A DNA stretch of 42,403 nucleotides from Isosphaeraceae bacterium. GTDB lineage: Bacteria; Planctomycetota; Planctomycetia; Isosphaerales; Isosphaeraceae. Location of the stretch: positions 1 to 42,403 of the forward strand of contig JANXSY010000267.1 in NCBI GenBank assembly GCA_025356435.1. Direction: 5' to 3'. A model generated the notes under the pieces. It saw nothing but the letters and a program-made list of their open reading frames with translations. It had not been told where the DNA came from and searched no databases. Shown piece after piece: positions 8,638 to 16,966 of this stretch (position 1 is the stretch's first letter; each line of letters opens with the position of its first letter). Position numbers and translations under genes: made by a program.

Positions 8638-9405
8638 TCAAGGTGTGGGAACCAGGCCGAGGAAGCCAAAGTCCCTCAAGATCCCCTGCCCGTCGTCGCT
8701 TAGCAAGAACCTGGCGAATTCCTCGGCGTCGACTGCCCGCTTGGAGTCGGCCACGACTCCCATCCCCTGTACAATCGGGTCACAGACATCGGGTGGGAGC
8801 GGGATCGTCTTGACCCCCTTCACCTTCCCAAGCGCCTTGCCGACGAGCCCGACCTCGGCATTACCCGACTCGACGAACTGGAGAGCCTGGCGGACCGATT
8901 CGGCGATCACCAGTTTGGGCTTCACCCCCTCCCAGAGTCCAGCTCGTTCGAGCGCCTGCTTGGCCGCTGTGCCGTAAGGTGCAGTGTCCGGATTCGCGAT
9001 CGCGACGGCCTTGATCTTCGGACCGGCCAGGTCGGCAAGGCCCTTCACGCCGGGGTCGGACAGCTCGTAGACCGCGAGGACGATTGACCCGCGCGTGAAC
9101 GGCCGGACCGAGTCGGGCTTGATCGTGCCGTCCTTTGCCAGGTCGTCGACGAACTTGCGATTCGCCGAGAGGAAGAGGTCGAACGGGCCTCCCGCCTTGA
9201 TCTGCTGCGCAAGCTGGCCAGACGACCCGAACACTGGTTCGACGTCGGAGTGATTATCCAGCTTGAATCGGGCGATCAAGACCGGCATCACGACCTGGAG
9301 GTCGCTCGCTGCCGCGATCCGCAACGGCGGCGGGCCGGTGGGCTTCGATTCTCCGCAGCCGAGGCCGATCACGATCGGGAGGAACAGGGCGAAGCGTCGT
9401 CTCAT
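8638..9405 (-). CDS. modA: Molybdate-binding protein of ABC transporter, lipoprotein
   Basis: 255-aa periplasmic solute-binding protein of the molybdate importer. The N-terminus MRRRFALFLPIVIGLGCGES is a lipoprotein signal with lipobox GLG-C (Cys17), so it is probably membrane-anchored. The mature protein starts with LRIAAASDLQVVMPVLIARF, matching the ModA start (AAASL... oxyanion site), and contains VFGSSGQLAQQI, DLFLSANRKFVDDL and ANPDTAPYGTAAKQAL, all conserved in ModA. First gene of the mod operon. It begins 18 bp after the stop of the DUF1559 gene on the same strand, so it may be partly transcribed from that gene's promoter. Confidence 0.93.
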   Translation of the reverse strand: MRRRFALFLPIVIGLGCGESKPTGPPPLRIAAASDLQVVMPVLIARFKLDNHSDVEPVFGSSGQLAQQIKAGGPFDLFLSANRKFVDDLAKDGTIKPDSVRPFTRGSIVLAVYELSDPGVKGLADLAGPKIKAVAIANPDTAPYGTAAKQALERAGLWEGVKPKLVIAESVRQALQFVESGNAEVGLVGKALGKVKGVKTIPLPPDVCDPIVQGMGVVADSKRAVDAEEFARFLLSDDGQGILRDFGFLGLVPTP

Positions 9406-9423
9406 TGATTCACGAATTTCGGT

Positions 9424-10512
9424 TTAAAAGCCATCGGACGAAACCACCTCGCCACCATTTCGGCTCCCGAGGGCCTGCCAGGTGCTGACGTTTACCGAAT
9501 TCTTGATGTACTGAACGTGACCGTCGCAGAACAACGAGTTGACGCCCCCAGGGTGGCGGCTGCGTGATGTGATGTTTAACGAGAGGTTCGTCCAATCCGC
9601 AGGCGACTTGTCGCTGTGAGGCAGGCCGCCCCGGCAGTCATATCCCTTGTCGTTGGGGGGCCGACGGTGGTTGTACATGCTATGCCCCGGCGCTCCATAA
9701 AGCCACTTAATACCCCGCGTCGGTTGAAATCCGGGAGGGGAGGCGGTGAGGCATCGGGTGACATAATCCGAATCGGAGACGATCGGCGGCCCGTTGCCGG
9801 CGGAGTTATTTCCGGTGATGACGAACCCGCTCAGCGGGTCCTGCGCGAAGACCGTTGCTCCCTTGAATCCCGTCGGGGCACCGGCTCCCGAACGCATGGT
9901 CTCGCTGATCGAGATCGTCTGAGACGTACCGTCGGTGATCGTCTCGATCCCCACCCGTGAGTTCTCGAAAAAGATCCCGTCCGGTGGAGTGAGCGGGGCC
10001 GGCGGGTTCTGGACCACGGAGTAGCCGGAACCGACGTTCAGCAGGTAATTGTGGCCTGCGTACACTCCCCCCCCAACCACGGTCGAAGCAGGAGCTGTAT
10101 CCGAGGGGCATAGCAACGTATTCAAGACCGTCCTCGCGCCAGTCGAGTTCGCGGCGGCGGTTGTCGTTGTGTAGTCGGGGTCTGGGTTCACGCTGAAGTT
10201 CATCGCATTGAAGAGATTCTGAAGTTCAAACTGCGGCAACAACTGCGAATAAGCCCCCCAACAATGCCCATTGCCAGCGACGTAGGTGTTCATCCGACCC
10301 GGCGGGAATGTGTTAGAAGTCGAGTGGTAGTTGTGCATCGCCAGTCCGAGCTGTTTCAAGTTATTTGTGCATTGAATCCGCCTCGCGGCTTCGCGAGCGG
10401 CCTGCACAGCGGGTAAGAGCAAGGCGATCAAGACGGCGATGATCGCGATCACGACCAAAAGCTCGATCAAAGTAAATCCGCGACGTCGGCGACATGCGGC
10501 GTCCCCAGCCAT
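9424..10512 (-). CDS. DUF1559 protein with type-IV-pilin-like N-terminus
   Basis: 362-aa planctomycete pseudopilin-like protein. The N-terminus has a prepilin cleavage motif [14 protein letters not shown], with cleavage expected between Gly12 and Phe13 and methylation of the new N-terminal Phe, then a single hydrophobic helix and [20 protein letters not shown]. The C-terminus carries the H-X9-DG block ([19 protein letters not shown]). These large families are abundant in Planctomycetes and are thought to be surface or secretion-apparatus proteins; the exact function is unknown. ATG at 10512 is preferred because AGGTGGAG lies just upstream; the open frame reaches back to 10554. A promoter TTGACG-N17-TATAAT lies 50-80 bp upstream. 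Confidence 0.93.
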   Translation of the reverse strand: MAGDAACRRRRGFTLIELLVVIAIIAVLIALLLPAVQAAREAARRIQCTNNLKQLGLAMHNYHSTSNTFPPGRMNTYVAGNGHCWGAYSQLLPQFELQNLFNAMNFSVNPDPDYTTTTAAANSTGARTVLNTLLCPSDTAPASTVVGGGVYAGHNYLLNVGSGYSVVQNPPAPLTPPDGIFFENSRVGIETITDGTSQTISISETMRSGAGAPTGFKGATVFAQDPLSGFVITGNNSAGNGPPIVSDSDYVTRCLTASPPGFQPTRGIKWLYGAPGHSMYNHRRPPNDKGYDCRGGLPHSDKSPADWTNLSLNITSRSRHPGGVNSLFCDGHVQYIKNSVNVSTWQALGSRNGGEVVSSDGF

Positions 10513-10562
10513 GCTCCACCTGACCTTTCGCGATCGATGGTATGATTCTGTCACGAGGAGAC

Positions 10563-10591
10563 ATTATAGTATCTAAGGCTGATAGCGTCAA
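10563..10591 (-). promoter_or_regulatory. Sigma70-type promoter of the first DUF1559 gene
   Basis: Read on the minus strand: -35 TTGACG (10591-10586), a 17-bp spacer, and -10 TATAAT (10568-10563). Transcription would start near 10556, giving a leader of about 44 nt before ATG 10512. This is one of the best consensus promoters in the window. Confidence 0.75.
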
Positions 10592-10683
10592 TCGCGTTGA
10601 GATTGCCGGGGGACGGGGATATCGGTTATGACGGAAGGGCAAATTGAGGAATAGTCCCCGCTTTGGAAAGGGCGCGCCGGCCG

Positions 10684-12165
10684 ATGAAGATCGACCAGTT
10701 CTTGAGGCATCACGGAATCGGTTCGAACCCATTCAGTGAGGAAGACGCCCAGACCGATGCCGTCTTCAAGAGGGCCTGCCTCGACACAATCCATCACCCG
10801 GCCTGGGATAAGTTCTTCGGCAGCCCTTCGGAGCCTTCGACTGCCCTGGTCTTCGGCGAGAAAGGCAGCGGTAAGACCGCACTCCGGCTCCAGGCGACCG
10901 CCGAGCTAGAGGGTTACAACCGCGAGAATCCTGACGCCCGGGTGTTCGTGATCTCCTACGATGACTTCAACCCGTTCCTCGACCACTTCCGCCACGCGAC
11001 TCGTTCGAGCACGGCGAAGGTTCTCGACTCGTGGCGGCTCCAGGACCACATGGACGCCATCCTCGCGCTGGGAGTGACGCAGCTCGTCGACAAGCTCACG
11101 GTCGACAAAACCGACCTGTCGATCCTCAGCGAAGATCAGCGCCGTGACTTACTTGTGCTGGCCGCTCTCTACGACCAGTCGACCGGCGAGCCGATCCAGC
11201 GCCGCTGGAGCCGACTCCGCCGCCGATCGGGATTCCGCCCGCTCTGGAGCCGCCGTGACCTTCAGATCGGTTTCGGCGTGACCCTATTCATCCTCCTCCT
11301 ACTCGGCTTGTTCGAAGGGTTGCGGACCTGGAAGATGCTCCCCTGGGTGCTGCTGCCCCTGGTCGGCTGGCTCTACTGGGGCTGGCGTCTGGCCGGAGCC
11401 GAGTTGAAGGCCCGAGGCATCCGCAACGGCCTCCGCGTACTCAGCCGAGATTCCGCCGCGCTCCGTGGCGAGCTACTCTGGTTCAAGCCGAGCGACCTCG
11501 GCGGTCAGCCGCTCCCCTCGATCGGCCGCGACGGGGCCGAGGAGCGTTATGAGCTGCTCCGCAAATTTCAGGGCGTGCTCAAGACCCTCAGCTATGCCGG
11601 GATCATCGTCCTTGTCGACCGGGTCGACGAGCCCCAACTCATTGAGGGCGACCCGCGCAAGATGCGGGCCTTGATCTGGCCCTTGCTCGACCACAAATTC
11701 CTTCGTCACCCCGGCATCGGCACAAAGCTGCTCCTCCCGATCGAGCTAGCCTACTACCTCGAAAAGGAAGACAAGGAGTTCTACGACCGCGCCCGCCCCG
11801 ACAAGCTCAACCTGATCAAGCCGCTCCGATGGACTGGCCCCTCTCTTTACGACCTCGCGAGTGACCGCCTCCAAGCCTGCGCCTCGACGAACGGAGCCCC
11901 CGATTCCGACGGAACCCATAAAGGTCCGCGTCTTCGCCAGATGATCGACGAATCGGTCGGAGACCAGGCCCTCAAGGACGCCCTCGGAAATCTCCGGACT
12001 CCTCGCCAACTCTTCAAATTCCTGCATCGCCTCCTTGAAGAGCATTGCCACCGCCACACCGAGGACGCCCCCCGCTGGCAGATCGACGCCGACACCTTCC
12101 GCACCACCCTCTCGGCGCACATCCGCGACCTGGATGCGTTTGATCGAGGTTATGGGCATGGGTGA
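10684..12165 (+). CDS. P-loop NTPase with two membrane helices inside the NTPase domain (KAP-like)
   Basis: 493-aa predicted membrane-associated ATPase. Walker A GEKGSGKT is at residues 58-65 and a hydrophobic Walker B strand IIVLVDRVDE at 307-316. Two membrane helices (about 194-212, FGVTLFILLLLGLFEGL, and 219-237, LPWVLLPLVGWLYWGW) lie between them. Insertion of membrane helices into the P-loop domain is the hallmark of KAP-type NTPases, which is why I suggest that group, though overall similarity cannot be tested here. The C-terminal part has TPRQLFKFLHRLLEEHC, as in AAA/STAND lid regions. ATG at 10684 is preferred over a TTG at 10663. It is divergent from the DUF1559 gene and followed by rluE; no partner gene is evident. 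Confidence 0.7.
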   Translation: MKIDQFLRHHGIGSNPFSEEDAQTDAVFKRACLDTIHHPAWDKFFGSPSEPSTALVFGEKGSGKTALRLQATAELEGYNRENPDARVFVISYDDFNPFLDHFRHATRSSTAKVLDSWRLQDHMDAILALGVTQLVDKLTVDKTDLSILSEDQRRDLLVLAALYDQSTGEPIQRRWSRLRRRSGFRPLWSRRDLQIGFGVTLFILLLLGLFEGLRTWKMLPWVLLPLVGWLYWGWRLAGAELKARGIRNGLRVLSRDSAALRGELLWFKPSDLGGQPLPSIGRDGAEERYELLRKFQGVLKTLSYAGIIVLVDRVDEPQLIEGDPRKMRALIWPLLDHKFLRHPGIGTKLLLPIELAYYLEKEDKEFYDRARPDKLNLIKPLRWTGPSLYDLASDRLQACASTNGAPDSDGTHKGPRLRQMIDESVGDQALKDALGNLRTPRQLFKFLHRLLEEHCHRHTEDAPRWQIDADTFRTTLSAHIRDLDAFDRGYGHG

Positions 12166-12212
12166 TCCGCTCGCCCCATCGTCGGCTCGGTTAATAAGGC
12201 TGTTTGCCTGAG

Positions 12213-12794
12213 ATGAATGCCCCATTTCGTTACATCAAGCTCTTCAAACCCTACGACGTCCTCACCCAGTTCACCGACGAATCCGGCCGTGCCACGCTCA
12301 AGGAGTTCGTCTGGCTGCCCGATCTCTATCCGGTCGGGCGGCTCGACCGCGATAGTGAAGGGTTGCTTCTCCTGACTGACGACGGCCGGCTCGCGCATCG
12401 CTTGACCGATCCCCGCTATGAGCATCCGAAAACCTATCTCGTCCAGGTCGAGAAGGTGCCGACGCTTGAAGCGATCGCGGCGCTGACGGGCGGGGTTAGA
12501 CTGAAGGACGGCATGACCCGTCCCGCCGAAGCGAGGTTGCTCGACACAGACCCCGAACTACCCGATCGGCCCGTGCCGATTCGGTTTCGGAAGAACGTGC
12601 CGACGGCCTGGATTCGGCTGGTCATCCGCGAGGGTCGGAATCGGCAGGTCCGGCGGATGACGGCGGCGGTCGGTTATCCCACGCTACGGCTCGTCCGGGT
12701 CGCGGTCGGACCGATCGAACTCGGAGACCTCAAGCCGGGCGAGTGGCGTGACCTGACCGCGGAGGAGCGCCGCGCACTCGGGCTGATCGGTTGA
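12213..12794 (+). CDS. RluE-like 23S rRNA pseudouridine synthase (RsuA family)
   Basis: 193-aa enzyme converting a uridine of 23S rRNA to pseudouridine. It has no S4 domain and starts almost directly with the catalytic domain (YIKLFKPYDVLTQF), as in RluE. The catalytic Asp lies in VGRLDRDSEGLLLLTDDG (about residues 45-62). KTYLVQVE and the end motif EGRNRQVRRMTAAVGYPTLRLVRVAVG are typical of the RsuA/RluE group. ATG at 12213 is used; an in-frame TTG lies three codons earlier. Assignment to RluE rather than RluB/RluF rests on the missing S4 domain and short length. Confidence 0.88.
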   Translation: MNAPFRYIKLFKPYDVLTQFTDESGRATLKEFVWLPDLYPVGRLDRDSEGLLLLTDDGRLAHRLTDPRYEHPKTYLVQVEKVPTLEAIAALTGGVRLKDGMTRPAEARLLDTDPELPDRPVPIRFRKNVPTAWIRLVIREGRNRQVRRMTAAVGYPTLRLVRVAVGPIELGDLKPGEWRDLTAEERRALGLIG

Positions 12795-12860
12795 CGGGCG
12801 GGGGCGGACGCCGATAGAGTCCGGTTGAACATCGAGCCAACCTCCGAGAGTCACCGCATC

Positions 12861-13511
12861 ATGAGCCGGGAAACGACGCTGAAACGCATTCTCGACGGCG
12901 GCATCGTGGCGGTCGTGCGTGCTGAGTCGGGGGAACGGCTGGTGCAGGTCGTCAAGGCGCTCGCGCAGGGGGGGGTGACGGCGGCCGAGATCACCTTCAC
13001 GGTGCCCGATGCGGTCGGCGTGATCCGGAAGGTGCGCGAGGAATTGGGCGACTCGATCGTCCTCGGCGCGGGGACCGTGCTCGACCCCGAGACGGCCCGC
13101 GCGGCGATGCTCGCGGGGGCCGAGTATATCGTCGCCCCTTCGGTGAATCTCGACGTGATCCGGATGTGCCGCCGGTATGACACCGTCGTCATGCCGGGAG
13201 CCTTGACGCCGACCGAGGTGGTTTCGGCCTGGGAGGCTGGGGCCGACGTCGTCAAGATCTTTCCGGCCGATCTAGGCGGACCTGCCTATCTGAAGGCCCT
13301 TCGCGGCCCCCTGCCCCAGGTGAGGATGATGCCGACCGGCGGGGTCGACCTGACGACGGCCGAGGCGTTCTTGAAGGCTGGGGCTTGCTGTCTGGGAGTC
13401 GGCGGGTCGCTGGTCGAGCCGAAAGCCGTTGCTTCGGGTGACTTCGCACGACTCCGCGACCTCGCCTCGCAGTATGTGGCGATTGTCCGCAGATTCCGCG
13501 CGGGGGCCTGA
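12861..13511 (+). CDS. eda: 2-dehydro-3-deoxyphosphogluconate (KDPG/KHG) aldolase
   Basis: 216-aa class I aldolase that splits KDPG into pyruvate and glyceraldehyde 3-phosphate (Entner-Doudoroff or hexuronate breakdown). The Schiff-base lysine is Lys132 in DVVKIFPADLGG; Glu43 (AAEITFTVPDA), LGAGTVLD and the phosphate loop MPTGGVDLTTAEAFLKAGA are also family features. Length is typical. ATG at 12861 (MSRETTLKRI) is chosen over an upstream in-frame ATG-less extension. No other pathway gene (edd, kdgK) is adjacent, so the physiological substrate is open. Confidence 0.92.
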   Translation: MSRETTLKRILDGGIVAVVRAESGERLVQVVKALAQGGVTAAEITFTVPDAVGVIRKVREELGDSIVLGAGTVLDPETARAAMLAGAEYIVAPSVNLDVIRMCRRYDTVVMPGALTPTEVVSAWEAGADVVKIFPADLGGPAYLKALRGPLPQVRMMPTGGVDLTTAEAFLKAGACCLGVGGSLVEPKAVASGDFARLRDLASQYVAIVRRFRAGA

Positions 13512-13641
13512 AATTCGGCCGTGGGGCGTTGCGGAGGGAGTTCCGTGGGGCTAGGCTAACGGGACAATCGCTGAGCGGTCGGGAGGAATCCCGCCCCTTT
13601 TGCACTGGCATTTCCTGTTCGACCACGGAAAGGTTTTATCG

Positions 13642-14541
13642 ATGTCGAGACTCCTCGTCTTTCCCGCCCGGGTCGGCATGGCCGCCCTGCTCTTACTTTC
13701 AGCTGGTCTCGCCAAGGCCGACGCCACTCTGAAATGGACGGGTAAGCCGGGCGAGGTCCTCAAGTATTCGTTCACCCAGCTCAATGACATCAAGTTCACC
13801 GTCCAAGGTCAGCAGACGTCGAGCAAGAGTGAACTGACCGTCGATCTGAAGTGGACGATCAAGTCGGTTGCCCTCGACGGCATGCTCGACGTGACCCAGG
13901 TTGCCGACCGCGTCCGGGTTAAGATCACGACGGCGGGACGGATCATCAGCTATGATTCGAGCGATAAGACCGCAGCCGGTGGACCCGAGGTCCAGATGTT
14001 CTCCAAGATCTACGACGCCATGCTCGGCCAGGCTTATACGCTGAAGATCAGCCCGCAAGGTGAAATGGTCGACGTTAAGGTTCCCGACGTGGTCATCGCA
14101 GCCGTGGGCGGCTCGCCCTTCGCGGCGACGGCTGACAGCGGCAGCTTCCTCACCCCGGCGGGCGTGAAAAATATGTTCGCGCAGATCATGCCCAAACTAC
14201 CCAAAGACGCCGTCGCCGATGGGGCCTCCTGGAAGACGGATCTCACCCTCCCTACCGGCCCGATCACGATGGTCCTCCAGAATACCTACACGCTCGGCGA
14301 GTCGACTCCGTTCGCGAAGTTTCAGGCCAAGATCGATACGTCGATCAAGGCGGGGGCCGAGGCCGCAGTCACATTTAAACTGAACAAGCAGAGCGGGTCC
14401 GGAAAGTTCACGTTCGACACTCAGGCGGGCCGGCTTACCGAATCGTCGATCGACCAGTCATTCGACATGACGATCACCGCGAATGGCATGGACATCCCCC
14501 AGTCGATCGTCCTCTCGGCGAACCTGAAACTCGTCAAGTAA
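13642..14541 (+). CDS. Secreted protein of unknown function (DUF6263-like)
   Basis: 299-aa exported protein. ATG at 13642 follows a GGAAAGG ribosome-binding site and gives a clear signal peptide (LLVFPARVGMAALLLLSAGLAKA, cleavage near residue 26). The mature part is rich in beta strand with repeated K.T./V..V patterns: LKWTGKPGEVLKYSFTQLND, VDLKWTIKSV, MVLQNTYTLGE, TFKLNKQSGSGKFTFD. This layout resembles the planctomycete DUF6263 family, whose function is unknown; the match is from memory and uncertain. No membrane segment or lipobox beyond the signal. It stands alone between eda and the GNAT gene. Confidence 0.65.
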   Translation: MSRLLVFPARVGMAALLLLSAGLAKADATLKWTGKPGEVLKYSFTQLNDIKFTVQGQQTSSKSELTVDLKWTIKSVALDGMLDVTQVADRVRVKITTAGRIISYDSSDKTAAGGPEVQMFSKIYDAMLGQAYTLKISPQGEMVDVKVPDVVIAAVGGSPFAATADSGSFLTPAGVKNMFAQIMPKLPKDAVADGASWKTDLTLPTGPITMVLQNTYTLGESTPFAKFQAKIDTSIKAGAEAAVTFKLNKQSGSGKFTFDTQAGRLTESSIDQSFDMTITANGMDIPQSIVLSANLKLVK

Positions 14542-14565
14542 ATTTGGAACCGGGTAGGGATGGGG

Positions 14566-14618
14566 CGTGCGATTTGGCGGCAGAGGCCCAAAGCGGCTTC
14601 TCGCAGGCCTCTCGCACG
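14566..14618 (+). other. Two-part RNA hairpin downstream of the secreted-protein gene
   Basis: Outer arms CGTGCG (14566-14571) and CGCACG (14613-14618) enclose inner arms AGAGGCC (14582-14588) and GGCCTCT (14606-14612). The two right arms are continuous, with a 10-nt bulge on the left side and a 17-nt apical loop. There is no U-tract behind it, so it is not a classical intrinsic terminator. It may still end transcription or protect the 3' end of the upstream mRNA. Confidence 0.4.
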
Positions 14619-14647
14619 TTGACCCTCCTCTCGTCCTAGCCTAAACT
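14619..14647 (+). promoter_or_regulatory. Putative sigma70 promoter of the GNAT gene
   Basis: TTGACC (14619-14624), 17-bp spacer, TAAACT (14642-14647); about 50 bp before ATG 14700. The -35 box touches the right arm of the hairpin at 14566-14618. Confidence 0.45.
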
Positions 14648-14699
14648 GATAAATAAGATGCAAGCCTCCCCACGCTAGATTCCGGGTCGTCGAGCCGCG

Positions 14700-15230
14700 A
14701 TGGCGATCACGTACTACAAGCGTTTCCGGATGGAAATCGACCTTGATGGTTCGATCCAGGCTCCCTCGCTCTCCTTCCCGTTTCGCTGGGTGAGCTGGGA
14801 CGAGGGACTGCTCGAACAGCACGCCGAGGTGAAGTATCTCAGCTTCCGTGAGGAGATCGACTCGCACGTCTTTCCTTGCTTGGGTGACCGTCATGGCTGT
14901 CAGCGGTTGATGAGGGAAATTCGCCGAAAGCCAGGCTTCCTGCCGTCGGCGACATGGTTAATCCTCGGCCCGGTCGGATTCGTCGGGACGATTCAAGGCG
15001 TGATGGATCGCGGGCCGATTGGCGCGATCCAGAACGTCGGCGTCGCCCCTGAGTTCCGAGGCCAAGGGCTTGGCAGCGCCCTCGTGCGGAAGGCGCTTGA
15101 GGGATTCTATACGGCCGGACTCAGGAGGGCTTACCTCGAAGTCACGGCAGAGAATGTGTCGGCAGTGCTGCTCTATCACGCGGTCGGCTTCCGCCGATCC
15201 AAGACGCTCTACAAGGCCGTCGACGGTTGA
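14700..15230 (+). CDS. GNAT family N-acetyltransferase
   Basis: 176-aa acetyl-CoA-dependent acyltransferase; substrate unknown. Motif A is clear: IQNVGVAPEFRGQGLGSALV, with the pyrophosphate-binding R-G-Q-G-L-G loop around residues 120-125. It is followed by motif B (LEVTAENVSAVLLYHAVGFRR), where the Asn and Tyr typical of GNAT enzymes are present. The N-terminal third has no recognisable features. Transcribed from a likely own promoter at 14619-14647 and convergent with the Rieske oxidoreductase gene (13 bp apart). Confidence 0.85.
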   Translation: MAITYYKRFRMEIDLDGSIQAPSLSFPFRWVSWDEGLLEQHAEVKYLSFREEIDSHVFPCLGDRHGCQRLMREIRRKPGFLPSATWLILGPVGFVGTIQGVMDRGPIGAIQNVGVAPEFRGQGLGSALVRKALEGFYTAGLRRAYLEVTAENVSAVLLYHAVGFRRSKTLYKAVDG

Positions 15231-15243
15231 TCGGCGGATCAAG

Positions 15244-16785
15244 TCAGGTCGTTGGCTTCGCTGGCTCGACTTTCGCCAGGTCGACATTCGCCGGACCGTT
15301 GATGACTGTGCCGTGGCGGTCGAAGCGCGAGCCGTGGCAGGGACAATCCCAGGTCGTCTCGCCCGAATTCCAGGAGACGACGCAGCCGAGGTGAGGGCAG
15401 ACGGCCGAGCGCTCATGGAGCGTGCCCTCGTCGTCACAATAAACGGCGACCTTGTGCAGGCCGCGACGGACGATCGCCCCGTGGCCGCGAGGGATCTCGT
15501 GGACCGATTTCACGTCGCCGCCCGTGAGCCAGTCGGCATACTGCCCCGCGACGTTGAGGTTCTCGCGAAGGAAGTCGCCGGCTGCCGCCACCGGCTTCCG
15601 CGACGGGTCGTATAGCTCGATCCAGGGGTTCTCTCGCTTGAGGATCAGGTCGGTAATGAGCAGGCCGGCGATCGTGCCGTGGGTCATGCCCATGCCTGAG
15701 TCGCCGGTAGCAATGTAGATATGCTCCACGTCTCCGGGATTGTGGCCGATGAAACCGAGCCCATCCATCGACTGCATCACCTGGCCCGACCACTTGTACT
15801 CGACGGCTCCCATCGTTAAGAACCGCTCCTTGGCCCAGGATTCGAGCCTGGCATATCTCGCCTCGGAGTCGTCAGCCTGGCCCGTCTTGTGGTCCTCTCC
15901 GCCGACGATCAGGATGTCATCCCCCTCGGGCAGACGTTCGACGCGGACATAGTGATAAGGGTCGGTGGTGTCCCAGTAGAGGGCTAAGGTGATCGACCCG
16001 CGCGGGATTCGGGCACCGATGGCATAGGTCAGGTAGGGAGCCTGCTTGGTGTGGATCGAAAACATGTCGTTGATTGGCGTGTTCGTCGCGACCACTACCG
16101 ACCCGGCGGTGACGGTCATCCCGCCCGTCGCGTGGACCTTCGCTGGCGGGCCGGGCTCAATCTTCTCGACGTGGGTCGAGGTGAAGATTTTTCCGCCCTG
16201 GGCCTCAATCGCCTTTGCCAGGCCCGAGATGTATTTCAGGACGTGAAATTGACCTTGGAACGGGAACCGAAGTGACGGCCCAGGCTCGAATCCCATGATC
16301 GCGGGCCGTTCGATCTTCTCGACCCCATCCAGGCCCGCCCGATGCGCGGCTTCGAGTTCCTTGTCGAGTTCGTTTGGCTTCGTGTCGGGGGCGAGGAAGA
16401 GATAGCCGTCGAGTCGGATGAAGTCACAGTCGATCGACTCGTCCTTGATGATCCGCTCGATGGTGGCGATCGCCGCCGTATGACTCTCGGCAGCGAGTCT
16501 TGCCCCTTCCTTGCCACGCACCCGCTCGACCTCGTAATAGCGATCGTCGAGCGCATTCGAGAGGTGCCCGGTGGTGCGGCGCGTCTGTCCCGAGCCGATC
16601 GGCCCATCGTCGAGGACGACGACTTTCTTGCCCTGTTTCCCGAGTAGATACGCGGTCGTTAACCCCGCGATCCCCGCGCCGATGACGCAGACGTCGGTAT
16701 CCGTCGATTCACCCAGCGGTTTCTCGGCGGGTACATCGGCAGTCACCATCCAGACCGATTGGGTTTCGCCGGTTTCGCTTTTCAT
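15244..16785 (-). CDS. FAD-dependent oxidoreductase with C-terminal Rieske [2Fe-2S] domain
   Basis: 513-aa two-domain flavoenzyme. Near the N-terminus it has a Rossmann FAD motif G-A-G-I-A-G (residues 36-41, in [20 protein letters not shown]) and a DAO/amino-acid-oxidase-like fold ([40 protein letters not shown]). The C-terminal ~90 residues form a Rieske domain: CPHLGC and CPCHGS give cluster ligands Cys463, His465, Cys481 and His484, with Cys468 and Cys483 placed as the disulfide pair of high-potential Rieske proteins. No export signal, so cytoplasmic. AGGAG lies 9 bp before ATG 16785. Related fusions are annotated as YhfW-like/DadA-like proteins; the substrate is unknown. Confidence 0.9.
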   Translation of the reverse strand: MKSETGETQSVWMVTADVPAEKPLGESTDTDVCVIGAGIAGLTTAYLLGKQGKKVVVLDDGPIGSGQTRRTTGHLSNALDDRYYEVERVRGKEGARLAAESHTAAIATIERIIKDESIDCDFIRLDGYLFLAPDTKPNELDKELEAAHRAGLDGVEKIERPAIMGFEPGPSLRFPFQGQFHVLKYISGLAKAIEAQGGKIFTSTHVEKIEPGPPAKVHATGGMTVTAGSVVVATNTPINDMFSIHTKQAPYLTYAIGARIPRGSITLALYWDTTDPYHYVRVERLPEGDDILIVGGEDHKTGQADDSEARYARLESWAKERFLTMGAVEYKWSGQVMQSMDGLGFIGHNPGDVEHIYIATGDSGMGMTHGTIAGLLITDLILKRENPWIELYDPSRKPVAAAGDFLRENLNVAGQYADWLTGGDVKSVHEIPRGHGAIVRRGLHKVAVYCDDEGTLHERSAVCPHLGCVVSWNSGETTWDCPCHGSRFDRHGTVINGPANVDLAKVEPAKPTT

Positions 16786-16966
16786 CGGATGAGACTCCTG
16801 GTCGGATCATGGCATTGACGGAAGGACTCCATGGCAAGCCTCATGCCATCTCGGCCCTCAGGGGGTGTATAGGGAGTTATTCTCCGTTAGAATGGATCTG
16901 TTCGGCCCCGCAAGCGGGGGATCCACCGAATTCGCCCCATCCTGCGCCTCTCCCCGCGAGGTTCCC

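Noticed and set aside
16865..16966. Upstream extension of the first M16 gene
   Set aside because: The GTG at 16967 has a good ribosome-binding site and begins at the usual family position; the extension has no coding features.
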